A stretch of 64,000 bases of DNA from Lysobacter spongiicola DSM 21749 (GCF_900167055.1 NZ_FUXP01000001.1:62001-126000); one strand, 5' to 3'. Positions 1 through 10,925 are shown, numbered from the stretch's first letter. Notes: generated by a model not told the origin, from the sequence alone. Numbers and translations are program-made.

Positions 1-1323
1 GAGCCATCTGCCGGCCTGCATCCTGCCGACACCGAGGCGCTGCTGGTCGCGCTCGGCCAGCTCAAGGGGGCGGGCAACTCGCTGTTCGTGGTCGAGCACG
101 AAACCGAAGTGATGCGACGCGCGGACTGGCTGGTCGACCTGGGGCCCGCGGCGGGTGAGCAGGGCGGGCAGGTCCTTTACAGCGGGCCACCGGCAGGGCT
201 GGCGGAGGTGGAAGCGTCATCCACCGCGGGCTTCCTGTTCCGGCGCAAGCCGCTGCAGCCGCGACAGCCGCGCGAGGCGAAGGCGTGGCTGCAGTTGCGC
301 GGCATCACCCGCAACAACCTGCAGGACCTCGACGTCGACGTGCCGCTGGGCACCTTCACCACCGTCACCGGGGTGTCCGGCTCGGGCAAGTCGAGCCTGG
401 TGGCGCAGGCACTGGTGGAGCTTCTGGGCGCGAAGCTGGGGCAGGGCGCGCCGGTTCAGGAAGAAGGCAGCCCGATCGATCAAGAACCGTTGCTTTCCGA
501 AGGGCAGGGCCACATCGCCGGGGGGCTCGACCACGTCCGTCGCCTGGTGGTCGTGGACCAGAAGCCCATCGGTCGAACCCCGCGTTCGAACCTCGCGACC
601 TACACCGGGTTGTTCGATGCCATCCGCAAGCTCTTCGCCGCCACGCCGGAGGCGCGGGCGCGCCGCTACGACGCAGGGCGGTTCTCCTTCAACGTCGCCA
701 AGGGGCGCTGCGGCAACTGCGACGGCGAGGGCTCGGTCAGCATCGAACTGCTGTTCATGCCGGGCGTCTACGTGCCGTGCCCTGTCTGTCACGGTGCGCG
801 TTACAACGAGCAGACGCTCGAAGTCACCTGCCGGGGAAAGAACATCGCCCAGGTGCTGGACATGACGGTGGATGCCGCCGCTGGATTTTTCTCGGGTGAA
901 CCCCGGATCCTGCGCCCGCTGGAGACGCTCCTGGAGGTCGGGCTGGGTTACCTGCGGCTCGGGCAGCCGGCGCCGGAGCTGTCCGGCGGCGAAGCGCAGC
1001 GAATCAAGCTGGCCAACGAGCTCCAGCGCCAGCAGCGACGGGGCAAGCTCTATGTCCTCGATGAGCCGACCACCGGCCTGCATCCTTCCGACGTGGACCT
1101 GCTGATGCAGCAACTGGATCAGCTGGTGGATGCAGGCAGCACGGTGGTGGTGGTCGAGCATGACATGCGGGTCGCGGCAGCCAGCGACTGGGTGATCGAT
1201 ATCGGGCCGGGCGCCGGCGACGAGGGCGGGCGTGTGGTGGGGCAGGGGACGCCACGCGCGGTGGCGCGGGCAGCGGCCAGTCGCACGGCCCGTTACCTGG
1301 CCGCCGAACTGCCGCCAGGCTGA
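1..1323 (+). CDS. UvrA-like ABC-type DNA-damage ATPase, C-terminal part
   Basis: This is the 3' part of a UvrA-family gene whose start lies outside the window; the reading frame is open from base 1. The first visible residues (DEPSAGLHP type) are the end of the first nucleotide-binding domain, followed by an H-loop (VVEHE). The second ATPase domain carries Walker [10 protein letters not shown] near base 370, the CxxC...CxxC zinc module (CGNC near 709, CPVC near 779), signature LSGGEAQR near 980 and [10 protein letters not shown] near 1060. UvrA recognises DNA lesions in nucleotide excision repair. The signature region ([19 protein letters not shown]) differs from housekeeping UvrA, so I infer a second, UvrA2-like paralogue, which in other bacteria has been linked to damage or drug tolerance. 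The family assignment is firm; the paralogue call is an inference. Confidence 0.88.
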   Translation, partial: EPSAGLHPADTEALLVALGQLKGAGNSLFVVEHETEVMRRADWLVDLGPAAGEQGGQVLYSGPPAGLAEVEASSTAGFLFRRKPLQPRQPREAKAWLQLRGITRNNLQDLDVDVPLGTFTTVTGVSGSGKSSLVAQALVELLGAKLGQGAPVQEEGSPIDQEPLLSEGQGHIAGGLDHVRRLVVVDQKPIGRTPRSNLATYTGLFDAIRKLFAATPEARARRYDAGRFSFNVAKGRCGNCDGEGSVSIELLFMPGVYVPCPVCHGARYNEQTLEVTCRGKNIAQVLDMTVDAAAGFFSGEPRILRPLETLLEVGLGYLRLGQPAPELSGGEAQRIKLANELQRQQRRGKLYVLDEPTTGLHPSDVDLLMQQLDQLVDAGSTVVVVEHDMRVAAASDWVIDIGPGAGDEGGRVVGQGTPRAVARAAASRTARYLAAELPPG

Positions 1324-1363
1324 CACAGGTCCGGTGGCAGCGCCTCAGCGGTTCGGCAGATGG

Positions 1364-2419
1364 TCAGAACGCGCGGCTGACGGTGAAGCTTCCATACGCC
1401 GGGAAGCGATCCTGGCCCTCGAACTCGCGGGTGCGGAAGTACCGTGCGAACGCGAACTTGGTCCGCCCGCGGGTCAGCGCCACGCCAAGCGCGGCCTCGG
1501 CGACCCACGGCTCCTTGTCGACCCGGTGGCTGCTGCGGAACGTATTGCCATCGAGGGTGATGTCCCGCAGCACGAGGCGCACGTCGGCCGCCAGGAACCC
1601 GTGCCAGGCCCAGCCTCGGGTATGACGGGCATCGACCGGAGGGGCGGTGTTGTTGCCTGCGGGCCGCACTGGACTGGAGCCGAAATCATCCGGCAGGCGC
1701 TTGCCCAGGCGGAGCTCGAACCCGCCGTTGACCTGGGTGAGCAGGTTGCCAAGTGCGCCGCCCCAGTGGCTGATCGCATCGAACTCGAGCGGGCCGGCAA
1801 CCGCGACCACGGGGCTGCGCAACGACTGCTCGTGAACGAGGTTGAGCACCGGCTCGTTGTGGATCTGGTGGTCCCAGCCCTGGAACTCCTGGGAACCGGT
1901 GAGCCGATGGATGAAGTCCTGTGACGACTCGGCGAGCGACGCCGGGCCAACCATGCCGAGCGTCAGCTGGGTGGTGCGCAAGCGATCGGCCTTGCGCGCG
2001 TTGTACCCGAAGCTCACCAGCAGCGCCCCGGCGTACGGACGGTCATCCTCGATCAGGTTGGTGGGTTGCGGGTTGCTCGGGGTGAAGATGCCTTGGGCGA
2101 TGCTCACCACCATGTTCTGCTGGTCGAAGCCCTCTGGCTGCAGGCGCGCGAGGTAAGTGTTGAGCCAGCGCGCGGGGCCGGGGAGGCACGGGTCGTCGAC
2201 GAAGTCGCGCAGGTTGGGCGAGACCATGCTCAACATGACACCGCTGGTGTAGCCCTCGTCCTGGTTTGCGAACAGGTCGTTGTCGACGCGAAGGCTGACC
2301 ACGGGCGGGTAATCTTCCATCGTCGACGCCTGCGGGCACCGATCAGCGGCATTGGCGGTTACGGCGGTCAGAGCGTGCACCACGCCCAAGGCGAAGGTCT
2401 GCCGACGGGTCGGTCGCAT
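1364..2419 (-). CDS. LpxR-family lipid A 3'-O-deacylase-like outer membrane protein
   Basis: A 351-residue protein with an N-terminal signal peptide ending near residue 24 (TAVTANA-ADRC). The mature part begins with the LpxR/DUF2219 pattern: an Asn-Asp pair in RVDNDLFANQDEGYTSG and later a conserved WDHQIHNEP segment containing a His. LpxR is a 12-stranded outer membrane barrel that removes the 3'-acyloxyacyl chain of lipid A using Ca2+; the Asn/Asp and His positions match the residues known to matter in the family. It ends in an aromatic residue (SRAF), as beta-barrel proteins do. It is the last gene of a minus-strand series but is separated from tetR by 37 bp, and has its own GGAG site upstream of ATG. 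Lipid A specificity is inferred from the family only. Confidence 0.82.
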   Translation of the reverse strand: MRPTRRQTFALGVVHALTAVTANAADRCPQASTMEDYPPVVSLRVDNDLFANQDEGYTSGVMLSMVSPNLRDFVDDPCLPGPARWLNTYLARLQPEGFDQQNMVVSIAQGIFTPSNPQPTNLIEDDRPYAGALLVSFGYNARKADRLRTTQLTLGMVGPASLAESSQDFIHRLTGSQEFQGWDHQIHNEPVLNLVHEQSLRSPVVAVAGPLEFDAISHWGGALGNLLTQVNGGFELRLGKRLPDDFGSSPVRPAGNNTAPPVDARHTRGWAWHGFLAADVRLVLRDITLDGNTFRSSHRVDKEPWVAEAALGVALTRGRTKFAFARYFRTREFEGQDRFPAYGSFTVSRAF

Positions 2420-2456
2420 GGCGGGTGCTCCGTGTACCTGTTCCGGTGGGGAGCGT

Positions 2457-3062
2457 TCAGGGCTTCATCAGCAGCGGCACGATTTCGCGCAACCCGGTCT
2501 CGAGCAGGGCGCGGTCTAGCTCGGGCTCGCGGGTCTCGCGTATTTTCAGTCCTTCCACCAGGACCTGCAGCAGCAACGCGCGCGATTGCGCCAGCGCAGG
2601 CGGCAGGCCGTGGCCATCGTTTTCGCGTGGACCCGCCAGCCACTCGGCCAGTGCGCCCCGCAGGGTGCGATCGAACTCGTCCAGCGCGGCGGCGATCTGC
2701 GGGTCGCGGGTGGCCTCGGCCGAAATTTCCAGCAGTAGTGCGGAGTTCATTCCGCTGCCCTTGGTAGTGCACGCGTGACCGTAGTGGGACACCAGTTCGG
2801 CCGCGAGGTCGACCTTGCGGTGCAGTTTGATGTCGTCGCGAAGCAGCTCGAGCTGGCGCTGCACGATGGCCAGGATGATCGCGCTCTTGTTCTCGAAGTA
2901 GCGATAGATCAGTCCCGCGCTCATCCCCGCGGTATCGGCGATGTTGGCCATGCTGGCGGCATGGAATCCATTCTCGATGAAGCGCTGCTGCGCGGCATCG
3001 AGGATCCGGTTGCGTTGGAGGCGTGCCCGTTCCTCCGCCTTGCTGCTCTGCTCGGTGGCCAT
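2457..3062 (-). CDS. TetR/AcrR-family transcriptional regulator of the RND efflux operon
   Basis: A 201-residue one-component repressor. The N-terminal helix-turn-helix is typical TetR (RNRILDAAQQRFIENGF, then MSAGLIYRYFENKSAI, about residues 16-60); the remainder is the all-helical ligand-binding domain. The ATG at 3062 is chosen because it follows a GGAGGG site and because the longer frame upstream runs inside the efflux channel gene. It starts 4 bp after the stop of the outer membrane channel gene, so it is the last gene of the efflux operon rather than being divergent from it, as many acrR genes are. A palindrome of TetR-operator type over the operon promoter (8943-8960) suggests it represses its own operon. 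Confidence 0.93.
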   Translation of the reverse strand: MATEQSSKAEERARLQRNRILDAAQQRFIENGFHAASMANIADTAGMSAGLIYRYFENKSAIILAIVQRQLELLRDDIKLHRKVDLAAELVSHYGHACTTKGSGMNSALLLEISAEATRDPQIAAALDEFDRTLRGALAEWLAGPRENDGHGLPPALAQSRALLLQVLVEGLKIRETREPELDRALLETGLREIVPLLMKP

Positions 3063-3066
3063 GGTC

Positions 3067-4476
3067 TCAACCCTCCTTCCAGCCGCCGCCCAGCGCCTTG
3101 TACAGGTTGACCCGGTTCGACTGTTCCGCCAGCCGGGTGGCGACCACCGATTGCTGGGCGGCATACAGCGTGCGCTGTGCATCCAGCAACACCAGGAAGC
3201 TGTCCAGCCCGGCTTCGTAGCGGGCCTCCGATAGCCGGTGCGCACGTTCCGCGGCCGCCAGTAGGGCCTCTTGCGCCTCCAGCTGTTCGGACAGCGTGCG
3301 CGACAGCGCGAGGGCATCGGCCACTTCCCGGAAACCGGCCTGGATGGAGCGCTCGTAGTCGGCCAGCGCGATGTCGCGGTCGACCTTGGCCACCCCCAGT
3401 GCCGCGCTCAGGCGCCCACCCTGGAAGATCGGCAGGTTGATGCGCGGGATGAAGCTCCAGCCCATGGTGCCGCTGTCGAACAGGCCGGAGAGTTCGCTGC
3501 TGGTACTGCCGACGCTGCCGGTCAAGGTGATCGACGGGAAGAACGCCGCGCGGGCGGCGCCAATGTCGGCATTGGCCGCGCGCAACTGGTACTCGGCGGC
3601 AAGCACGTCGGGCCGTCGCAGCAGCACCTCGGAAGGCATGCCGGCAGGCAATGGCGGCAAGCCACTCACGTCGGCGACGAAACCCTCCGGCAGCAGGGCC
3701 GATTCGACAACGTCGCCCACCAGCAGGTTGAGCGCGTTGGTGTCCTGTGCAACCTGGCCGCGGAACCGGGCGACGTCGGACCGGGCGTTCTCCAGCAGCG
3801 TGCGGGCCTGGCTCACTTCCAGTCCGGAGGCGGCGCCCAGCTCCTGGCGCTGCTCGGTCAGGCGGTGGGAATCCTCCTGCGTCGCCAGGGTGGCCTCGGC
3901 GATCCTCAGCAGTTCCTGGTCCGCGCCGAGCGCCAACCAGACATTGGCAACCTCGGCCACCAGCGCCAGTTGCGCACTGCGGCGGGCCTCTTCGGTGGCG
4001 AAATACTGCTGCAGCGCGGCGTGGCTCAGGTTGCGTACCCGGCCGAACAGGTCCAGCTCGAAACCGGTGATACCGACGCTGGCGCTGTAGCTCTCGCTCA
4101 CATCCAGGTCATCGCCGCCGCTGCGGTTGAGCGCGACTTCACCGCCCACCGACGGCAGCCGGTCGGAGCGCTGGATCCGGTACAGCGAACGCGCACGCTC
4201 CACGTTCAGCACCGCCACCCGCAGGTCGCGGTTGTTGTCCAGCGCCCTTGCCACGACCTCGTCGAGCCTGGGGTCGGCAAAGAACTCGCGCCAGCCGATG
4301 TCGACCACCTCGGTGCCGTCGACCATCGCACTGGCGACGGGCGCGGTGTCGGGAGGCAGCGGCCACTCCGCCGGGATGGCCGGCGTGGCCTCCGGCAGGT
4401 CCGGCTCCAGCGTGGCGCAGCCGGCGACGAACAGGCTGGCGGCAAGTGCGAGTACGGTCGGTACTGGCTTATTCAT
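3067..4476 (-). CDS. RND efflux outer membrane channel lipoprotein (OprM/NodT family)
   Basis: A 469-residue TolC-like outer membrane factor. The N terminus is a lipoprotein signal with lipobox VAGC near residues 17-20, followed by two repeated OEP domains; [13 protein letters not shown]-like and [10 protein letters not shown]-like segments are family hallmarks. Such trimers form the exit duct of tripartite pumps. The start codon overlaps the stop of the pump gene by 8 bp (ATGAATAAG), which implies translational coupling, and tetR follows after 4 bp. The NodT lipoprotein subfamily is the usual partner of HAE-1 pumps such as AcrB/MexB homologues. Substrates cannot be read from the sequence. 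Confidence 0.94.
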   Translation of the reverse strand: MNKPVPTVLALAASLFVAGCATLEPDLPEATPAIPAEWPLPPDTAPVASAMVDGTEVVDIGWREFFADPRLDEVVARALDNNRDLRVAVLNVERARSLYRIQRSDRLPSVGGEVALNRSGGDDLDVSESYSASVGITGFELDLFGRVRNLSHAALQQYFATEEARRSAQLALVAEVANVWLALGADQELLRIAEATLATQEDSHRLTEQRQELGAASGLEVSQARTLLENARSDVARFRGQVAQDTNALNLLVGDVVESALLPEGFVADVSGLPPLPAGMPSEVLLRRPDVLAAEYQLRAANADIGAARAAFFPSITLTGSVGSTSSELSGLFDSGTMGWSFIPRINLPIFQGGRLSAALGVAKVDRDIALADYERSIQAGFREVADALALSRTLSEQLEAQEALLAAAERAHRLSEARYEAGLDSFLVLLDAQRTLYAAQQSVVATRLAEQSNRVNLYKALGGGWKEG

Positions 4477-7400
4477 GGCTATCGGCTCCAGCCGGGGCTG
4501 CCGGCGGCGTCTGGTCCTTCCCGCGCTTCACGAACACGCGCTGGATGACCACGAAGAACAATGGAATGAAGAACAGGCCCAGGGCAGTGCCGACGATCAT
4601 GCCGCCGAGTACGCCGGTGCCGATCGCCCGCTGCGCACCGGAGCCGGCACCGCTGGCAATGGCCAACGGCAACACGCCCAGGCCGAACGCCAGCGAGGTC
4701 ATCAGGATCGGCCGCAGGCGATCGCGGACGGCGGTCATGGTGGCCTCCACCAGCTCCATGCCCCTCTCGAGGTTTTCCTTGGCGAACTCCACGATCAGGA
4801 TCGCGTTCTTGCTGGTCAGCCCGACGGTGGTGAGCATGGCGACCTGGAAGTACACGTCGCGCTCCATGCCGCGCATCGTGTTGGCCAGCACCGCGCCGAG
4901 GATGCCGAGCGGCGCCACGAGCAGCACCGCCGTGGGCACGGACCAGCTCTCATACAGTGCCGCAAGGCACAGGAACACGATCAGCAGCGACAGCGTGTAC
5001 AGCAGCGGCGTCTGCGAACCCGCTGCGCGCTCCTGGTAGGACAGCGCCGTCCACTCCACCGAGAAGCCGGCGGGCAATTCGCTGGCCAGGCGCTCGATTT
5101 CGTCCATCGCGTCGCCGGAGGCCACGCCCGGCGCCGCCTCGCCCTGGATCTCCATGGCGGGCACGCCGTTGTAACGCTCCAGTCGCGGGGAGCCGTAATC
5201 CCAGTGGAAACTGGCGAAAGCGGGGAAGGGCACCATCTCGCCCGCACTGTTCTTGACCGACCAGAGGCTGAAATCCTCCGGGGTCATGCGGAAGGGCGCA
5301 TCGGCCTGGACGTAGACACGCTTGACCCGGCCGCGGTCGACGAAGTCGTCGATGTAGCGTCCGCCCCACGCCAGCGACAGCGTCGAGTTGATCGCATCGG
5401 TGCTCAGGCCGAGCGCGCTGGCCTTCTGGTTGTCGATGTCGATCCGCAGCTGCGGCGTGTCCTCCTGCCCGTTCGGACGGACGTTGACCAGCAGCTCGTT
5501 CTGCGCCGCGGCACCCAGCAACTGGTTGCGTGCGGCCAGCAGGGCCTCGTGGCCCTGGCCGGCGTTGTCCTGCAGGTAGAACGAATAGCCCGCCGCGATG
5601 CCCAGCTCGGGCATGGCCGGGGGCGCGAAGGCGAATACCATCGCGTCCTTGATCTGCCCCAGCGCACCCATGGCGCGCCCGGCGACCGCCTGGATGCTCT
5701 GGTCGGCATCGGGGCGCTCGTCCCAGTCGTTGAGCTTGATGAAGGCCATGCCGGCGTTCTGGCCCATGCCGGCGAAGCTGAAGCCCTGCACGCTGAACAC
5801 CGACTCGACGACCTCGGCCTCGTTCTGCAGGAAGTGGTTCTCGAGCTGTTCGATCGATTCCATCGTGCGGGCCTGGGTGGAGCCGACCGGCGCCTGCACC
5901 AGTGCCATCAGCACGCCCTGGTCCTCCGGCGGCAGGAAGGAGCTGGGCAAGCGCACGAACAACAGGCCCATGACCACCGCCATCGCCGCGAAGATCGCCA
6001 GGAAGCGTCCACGGCGGGCCAGCACGCCACGCACGCCGCGCCGGTAGCTGCTGCTGCCCTGGTCGAACTTCCGGTTGAACCAGCCGAAGAAACCGCGGGT
6101 GCCATGGTGCTCGCCCTTCTTCAGCGGCTTGAGCATGGTGGCGCACAGGGCCGGGGTCAGCACGATGGCGACCAGCACCGACAGGGCCATCGCGGAAACA
6201 ATGGTCGCCGAGAACTGCCGGTAGATGACGCCGGTGGAGCCGGACATGAAGGCCATCGGCACGAACACCGCCGATAGCACCAGGCCGATGCCGACCAGCG
6301 CCCCGGTGATCTGGTCCATCGATTTGCGCGTCGCCTCGAGCGGGGACAGCCCCTCCTCGGACATGATGCGTTCGACGTTCTCCACCACGACGATCGCGTC
6401 GTCCACCAGCAGGCCGATCGCCAGCACCATCGCGAACATGGTGAGCATGTTGATCGAAAAGCCCAGCGCAGCGAGCACGCCGAACGTGCCCAGCAGCACC
6501 ACCGGCACCGCGATCGTCGGGATCAGGGTGGCGCGGAAGTTCTGCAGGAACAGGTACATCACCAGGAAGACCAGCACGATCGCTTCGATCAGGGTCTTGA
6601 TCACGCCTTTGATCGACACCTGCACGAAGGGCGTGGTGTCGAACGGCACCACCGCCTTGAGGCCGGTGGGAAAGTAGGGGGCCAGTTCGTCCAGCGCCGC
6701 TTCCACCCCGGCGGCGGTCTCGAGCGCGTTCGCGCCGGTCGCCAGCGAAATCGCGATGCCGCTGGCGGGCTTGCCGTTGTAGCGGGTGATGAAGTCGTAG
6801 GTCTCCGCGCCCAGCTCGACCCGCGCGATGTCACCCAGCCTCAGCACCGAGCCATCGGTCTCGCCGCGCACGACGATGTCGCGGAACTGCTCCGGGGTCT
6901 GCAGGCGGTCCTGCGCGTTGATGGTGGCGTTGAGCTGCTGGCCCTCGACCGACGGCGTTCCACCCAGTTGGCCCACGGCCACCTGAGCGTTCTGCGCCTG
7001 GATCGCGGCGATCACCTCGGGCACCGCCAGCCGGTAGGTATCGAGCTTGTTCGGATCCAGCCAGATCCGCATTGCGTACTGGGCGCCGAAGACCTGGATG
7101 TTGCCCACGCCCGGCACGCGGCTGAGCGGGTCGACCACGTTGGCACCGACATAGTCGGAGATGTCCACGCGGTCCATGCTGCCGTCTTCGGACACGAAGC
7201 CGATGACCTGCAGGAAGCCGCTGGCGGACTTGCTGACGTTGACGCCCTGGCGCTGCACTTCCTGCGGCAGCAGCGGCATCGCCAGTTGCAACTTGTTCTG
7301 CACCTGGACCTGGGCGATGTCGGGATCGGTGCCGCTCTCGAAGGTCAGCGAGATCGTCGCCATGCCGTTCGAGGAACTGTTGGACGAGAAGTACATCAGC

Positions 7401-7621
7401 CCGTCCAGGCCGGTCATGTTCTGCTCGATGACCTGGGTCACCGAGTTCTCCACCACCTGCGCGGACGCGCCCGGATAGCTGGCGCGGACCTCGACCGAGG
7501 GCGGGGCCACGGACGGGTACATCGAGACCGGCAGGGCGAAGATCGCCAGTGCACCGGCAAGCATGATGATGATCGCGATGACCCACGCGAAGATGGGTCG
7601 ATCGATAAAGAAGCGTGCCAT
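4469..7621 (-). CDS. RND multidrug efflux pump inner membrane transporter (AcrB/MexB type, HAE-1)
   Basis: A 1050-residue protein, full length for the AcrB/MexB family, with the usual layout of TM1, large periplasmic loop, TM2-7, second loop and TM8-12. The proton-relay residues are present: an Asp-Asp pair in [18 protein letters not shown] and Lys in [18 protein letters not shown]. The N terminus ([14 protein letters not shown]) is the standard family start, and a GGAG site precedes the ATG. It lies 12 bp downstream of the frameshifted adaptor gene and overlaps the channel gene by 8 bp. It would export hydrophobic drugs, dyes or detergents through the channel using proton motive force. Whether the pump works depends on the adaptor lesion or on an adaptor encoded elsewhere. 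Confidence 0.96.
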   Translation of the reverse strand: MARFFIDRPIFAWVIAIIIMLAGALAIFALPVSMYPSVAPPSVEVRASYPGASAQVVENSVTQVIEQNMTGLDGLMYFSSNSSSNGMATISLTFESGTDPDIAQVQVQNKLQLAMPLLPQEVQRQGVNVSKSASGFLQVIGFVSEDGSMDRVDISDYVGANVVDPLSRVPGVGNIQVFGAQYAMRIWLDPNKLDTYRLAVPEVIAAIQAQNAQVAVGQLGGTPSVEGQQLNATINAQDRLQTPEQFRDIVVRGETDGSVLRLGDIARVELGAETYDFITRYNGKPASGIAISLATGANALETAAGVEAALDELAPYFPTGLKAVVPFDTTPFVQVSIKGVIKTLIEAIVLVFLVMYLFLQNFRATLIPTIAVPVVLLGTFGVLAALGFSINMLTMFAMVLAIGLLVDDAIVVVENVERIMSEEGLSPLEATRKSMDQITGALVGIGLVLSAVFVPMAFMSGSTGVIYRQFSATIVSAMALSVLVAIVLTPALCATMLKPLKKGEHHGTRGFFGWFNRKFDQGSSSYRRGVRGVLARRGRFLAIFAAMAVVMGLLFVRLPSSFLPPEDQGVLMALVQAPVGSTQARTMESIEQLENHFLQNEAEVVESVFSVQGFSFAGMGQNAGMAFIKLNDWDERPDADQSIQAVAGRAMGALGQIKDAMVFAFAPPAMPELGIAAGYSFYLQDNAGQGHEALLAARNQLLGAAAQNELLVNVRPNGQEDTPQLRIDIDNQKASALGLSTDAINSTLSLAWGGRYIDDFVDRGRVKRVYVQADAPFRMTPEDFSLWSVKNSAGEMVPFPAFASFHWDYGSPRLERYNGVPAMEIQGEAAPGVASGDAMDEIERLASELPAGFSVEWTALSYQERAAGSQTPLLYTLSLLIVFLCLAALYESWSVPTAVLLVAPLGILGAVLANTMRGMERDVYFQVAMLTTVGLTSKNAILIVEFAKENLERGMELVEATMTAVRDRLRPILMTSLAFGLGVLPLAIASGAGSGAQRAIGTGVLGGMIVGTALGLFFIPLFFVVIQRVFVKRGKDQTPPAAPAGADSHE

Positions 7622-7633
7622 GGGGTTCTCCGC

Positions 7634-8886
7634 TTACTGCTGCGACGGCGCGGCGTCGGCGGCCGGATCGGCCGCATCGGGATTGGCGGCGTCGGCGGGC
7701 GTGTCGGCACCCTCTGCCGGGCTGGCTGCACCCATCGGCACGGCTGGCGCACCCGCCTCCGCGGCGTCGGTTCCGGCCTCGGTCGCCTGGACCGGAGCGC
7801 CCGGACGGATCTTCTGCAGGCCTTCGACGATCACCTTGTCGCCGGCGGCCAGGCCGCCCTCGACCAACCAGTCGCTGCCGACCGTGCGGCTGACCTGCAC
7901 CGGCCTCGCCTCGACCAGGCCCTGGGCGTTGACCACCATGGCGGTGGTATTGCCCTTCGGATCCCGGGCGATGCCCTGCTGGGGCACCAGGATCGCGTTT
8001 TCACGGACACCGCTTCCGATGACGGCGCGTACGTACATGCCCGGCATCAGCACTTCGTCGGGGTTGTCGACGAGCACGCGCAACCCGAAACTGCCGTATC
8101 CGGATCCACGCTGACCTCGGAGAAGGCGAGGGTGCCTTTGTGAGCAAACTCGGTGCCGTCTTCGAGCAGGATGGTGACCGGGACTTCGGTGCTCTCCAGG
8201 GTGCCGGCCGCCAATGCGCGGCGCAGCTCCAGCAGTTCACTGGCCGACTGGGTCAGGTCGATGTAGATCGGGTCCAGTTGCTGCACCGTAGCGAGCGGCT
8301 GGGCCTGGTTGGCGGTCACCAGCGCGCCACGCGTCACCGTCGACTTGCCAATCCGGCCGTCGATGGGCGAGGTGATGCGGGCGTAGCCCAGGGTCACGTT
8401 GGCAGCCGCCAGTGCCGCGCGTGCCACGCCCACGTCGGCCTCGGCCTGGCGGTGCGCGGCGACTGCGTTTTCCTTGTCCTGCTGGCTGATCGCATCGATC
8501 TCCGCCAGCGCGTTCGCCCTTCGCGCCGCCAAGCGGGTCGACTCGAGGGTGGCTTCGGCGCGGGCGAGGGCTGCTTTGGCGCTGCTCGTGCTCGCCTCGT
8601 AGCTCGCATCTTCGAGCTGGTAGAGCGGCTGCCCGGCCTCCACGCGGCTGCCCTCCCTGAACAACTGGCGCTCCACGATGCCGTTCACCTGGGGCCGGAC
8701 CTCGGCGATCAGGTAAGGCGTGGTGCGGCCCGGGAGTTCGCGGGTGAGGGTCACCGGCCGGCTTTCGAGCGTCATCACCGTCACCGCCGCGGGCGGCGGC
8801 TGCTGGGCGGCTTCGTCGCTGCCGCAGGCGGCAAGGGCGATGGACAACGCCAACGGCAGGAGGATCAGGCGGGAGGGCTTGCGCAT
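7634..8886 (-). pseudogene. RND efflux periplasmic adaptor (AcrA/MexA type) interrupted by a 1-base frameshift
   Basis: The gene reads as a membrane-fusion lipoprotein: signal with lipobox ALAAC from the ATG at 8886, then biotinyl-lipoyl and helical hairpin segments (TRGALVTANQAQPLATV) and the beta-barrel start EVSVDPDT. At base 8095 the frame breaks: the upstream frame continues into unrelated residues and stops at 8047, while the canonical continuation GSFGLRVLVDNPDEV is in the next frame and runs to TAA at 7634. Restoring one G on the coding strand at the 8094-8095 CC pair gives ACG-GGC-AGT and a seamless protein of about 417 residues. The C-terminal tail is Ala/Pro/Asp-rich. A sequencing error, a recent mutation and phase variation are all possible; the rest of the gene shows no decay. 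The start is uncertain; an in-frame TTG lies at 8910. Confidence 0.9.
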
Positions 8887-8942
8887 GTGGAGGGACTCGA
8901 TCAAGGGCAATAGGGGGCCGGGCCGGGCCCGGCGGACGCGGC

Positions 8943-8971
8943 AGAATGAACGATCATTCTTTTTCTGTCAA
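8943..8971 (-). promoter_or_regulatory. Efflux operon promoter with overlapping TetR-type operator
   Basis: On the minus strand a consensus -35 (TTGACA, 8971-8966) is followed after 17 bp by a -10-like CATTCT (8948-8943). A perfect inverted repeat, AGAATGA-ACGA-TCATTCT (8943-8960, 7-bp arms and 4-bp spacer), covers the -10 and the spacer. Placement and symmetry fit a TetR-family operator that blocks RNA polymerase, and the only TetR gene nearby is the last gene of the operon it precedes. The sequence pattern is seen directly; the regulator-operator pairing is inferred. Confidence 0.7.
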
Positions 8972-9021
8972 GCAAGATGCCCGGCGATGGCCGGGCGTCA
9001 GGGTCGACGGGCGGGAAGGGC

Positions 9022-10797
9022 CTAGCGCGGGACCTTAGCGGTCCTCATCACGGGATACAGGTTGAAGCGGTCATCCCAGGAAGCATGGCGCCGATAGAAG
9101 AAATCGAGCCGCTGCCGCGGATCCGCGGCGAACGCATCGTCGCGGGCCAGCCGCCGCTCGAATTCGGCCTTCAATGCGGGGTCCGCAGCCAGCATCTCCC
9201 GCGCGACTTCCTCGGCCACGTACGGCTCCATGTACTCCTTGCGCTCAAAGGCGTTGTTGAACCGTCCCCAAGCCACCAGCGAGTCCGGCGCCTGCGGTTC
9301 CAGGATCGCCATCGCCAGCCGGGCTTTCGGTTGGGCAATGGGGACGAACAGCGAGCCTGCAGTCAGGTCGGCCTGCTCTTCCCGCCAGCTTCCCTCGAGT
9401 TCGAGGCGCTGGTGGCCTTCAACGGGACTGTCGGCGAACCCGGTCGAGTCGGCCCGGAACACCTGAACCGCCGCGTCGTTGATATCGCGATCCATGCGCC
9501 GGTACTCGATGCCGTGGTGTTCAAGCTGCGTCGCCACCAGGTCCGCATGGGCGGCCGGAACCAGGTAACCCGCGTCCGGTGCGGCAACGGTGAGCGACGG
9601 CTCGATCTCATCGCACAGGGGGACGTTCCAGACCTCGGGCGTCGACTCGTCGTAGCGGGTCATCGTGCCGCCCGATACCTCCGAGGGGGTGCGGGTATAG
9701 GCGTATCCCAGGAACTCGATCTCGCGGCACTGGTCGGTGGCCTGGTGCGACAGCGCCACCGGGGTCGATGCCAGCCGGCTGGCACGGGCGTCCGCGGCCT
9801 CGGCGAGTGCCAGCCATTCACGCCCGTGGTCGGCGACTTCTTCCAGTACGGCGAGGATTGCATCATGGGTGTTGCGGACGCGGTGCGGATATTCCTTCCA
9901 GGAGTGCGTCTCCACCAGCATGCCGATGCGGTTGCGCAGGGGCATGTAACCGTGTGAGAAGCGGGGTGGCGCCACGCCGTCTTCGAATCCGGACGAGGGG
10001 TCGTCGTGCACGACGAACGAGGGATAGAACGGCAGCGGTAGGGCGTCGTGCGCTGCGAGGTAGTCGATGGTGGCATTGCGCAGGGCGGTCCCGGCTTGCC
10101 GGAGGGCCGGGTCGCCGCTGTTGACCGGTTCCACCTGGATGGAGATGTCGTGCCGGAACTTGGCGCCGTTGGTCACGTGCAGGTCGACGTACACCAGCGG
10201 GTCCCACTCGTTGATCAGGCCGAGCATGGCCTGCATCTCTGGTGCATCGGCTTTTACGTAGTCGCGGTTGAGGTTGTAGTTCTGGGCAGTGGTACGCCAG
10301 CCCATCTCACGTGGTCCACGCTGGTTGGGGCGGTTCCAGGCGGCAAAACGCTCATGGCCGTCGACGCTGAAGACCGGGACGAACAGGAAGACCTGCTTTT
10401 CCAGCACACCGGGCGCGGCTTCGCCTTCGAGCAACTCGCGCAGGGCCAGGAAACCCGCGTCCTTGCCGTCGATTTCCCCGGCGTGGATCCCGCCCTGCAT
10501 AAGGGTCACCGGCAGGCCCGCCTCCCGCGCCCCTTCCGGCGTCAGGACCCCGGACCGGGACACCACCAGCAGTTTCATCGGGCGCCCCTCGGGGGACGTG
10601 CCGAAATCGGTGCATCGCACCGCATCCGGATAGCGCGCCTGGAAGGCCTCGCACAGCTCGATCACCTCCGCGTAGCGGCCCGTCTCGACGAAGCCGCTGC
10701 GCTCGGAGACAGTGGTCAATGGCGCCTCCTGCGCGATCGCGGGTGTGGCGGCCGGGAGCAGGCAGGCGAGCAGGGCGCAACGCAGGGCAGGTGTCAT
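9022..10797 (-). CDS. Secreted M14-family zinc carboxypeptidase
   Basis: A 591-residue protein with a signal peptide (cleavage near ATPAIA-QEAP, residue 22). The M14 zinc ligands are visible: HxxE in GGIHAGEIDGKDAG (about residues 98-111) and a later His in YVDLHVTNG; the catalytic Glu is probably in GMLVETHSWKEYPHR. The N-terminal approx. 370 residues are the peptidase; the remaining 200 residues are a poorly defined C-terminal region. Members release C-terminal residues from peptides in the periplasm or medium. It is transcribed divergently from the rhomboid gene, with 128 bp between the two starts. Substrate preference is unknown. Confidence 0.88.
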   Translation of the reverse strand: MTPALRCALLACLLPAATPAIAQEAPLTTVSERSGFVETGRYAEVIELCEAFQARYPDAVRCTDFGTSPEGRPMKLLVVSRSGVLTPEGAREAGLPVTLMQGGIHAGEIDGKDAGFLALRELLEGEAAPGVLEKQVFLFVPVFSVDGHERFAAWNRPNQRGPREMGWRTTAQNYNLNRDYVKADAPEMQAMLGLINEWDPLVYVDLHVTNGAKFRHDISIQVEPVNSGDPALRQAGTALRNATIDYLAAHDALPLPFYPSFVVHDDPSSGFEDGVAPPRFSHGYMPLRNRIGMLVETHSWKEYPHRVRNTHDAILAVLEEVADHGREWLALAEAADARASRLASTPVALSHQATDQCREIEFLGYAYTRTPSEVSGGTMTRYDESTPEVWNVPLCDEIEPSLTVAAPDAGYLVPAAHADLVATQLEHHGIEYRRMDRDINDAAVQVFRADSTGFADSPVEGHQRLELEGSWREEQADLTAGSLFVPIAQPKARLAMAILEPQAPDSLVAWGRFNNAFERKEYMEPYVAEEVAREMLAADPALKAEFERRLARDDAFAADPRQRLDFFYRRHASWDDRFNLYPVMRTAKVPR

Positions 10798-10925
10798 CGG
10801 TTCGTCTCCAGGAAAACACCGGAGATGTTACCGCCCCTGCAAGACGGCATCGCGACCTTCCGGTACGCTCCGACGATCGACCCAGAGGGGCGCCCCCGCG
10901 CCGTATCCCACAGGACCACCCAAGC

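Noticed and set aside
4127-6277. 716-residue plus-strand open frame
   Set aside because: Antisense of the RND channel and pump genes, His/Gln/Arg-rich without recognisable domains; a by-product of high GC content.
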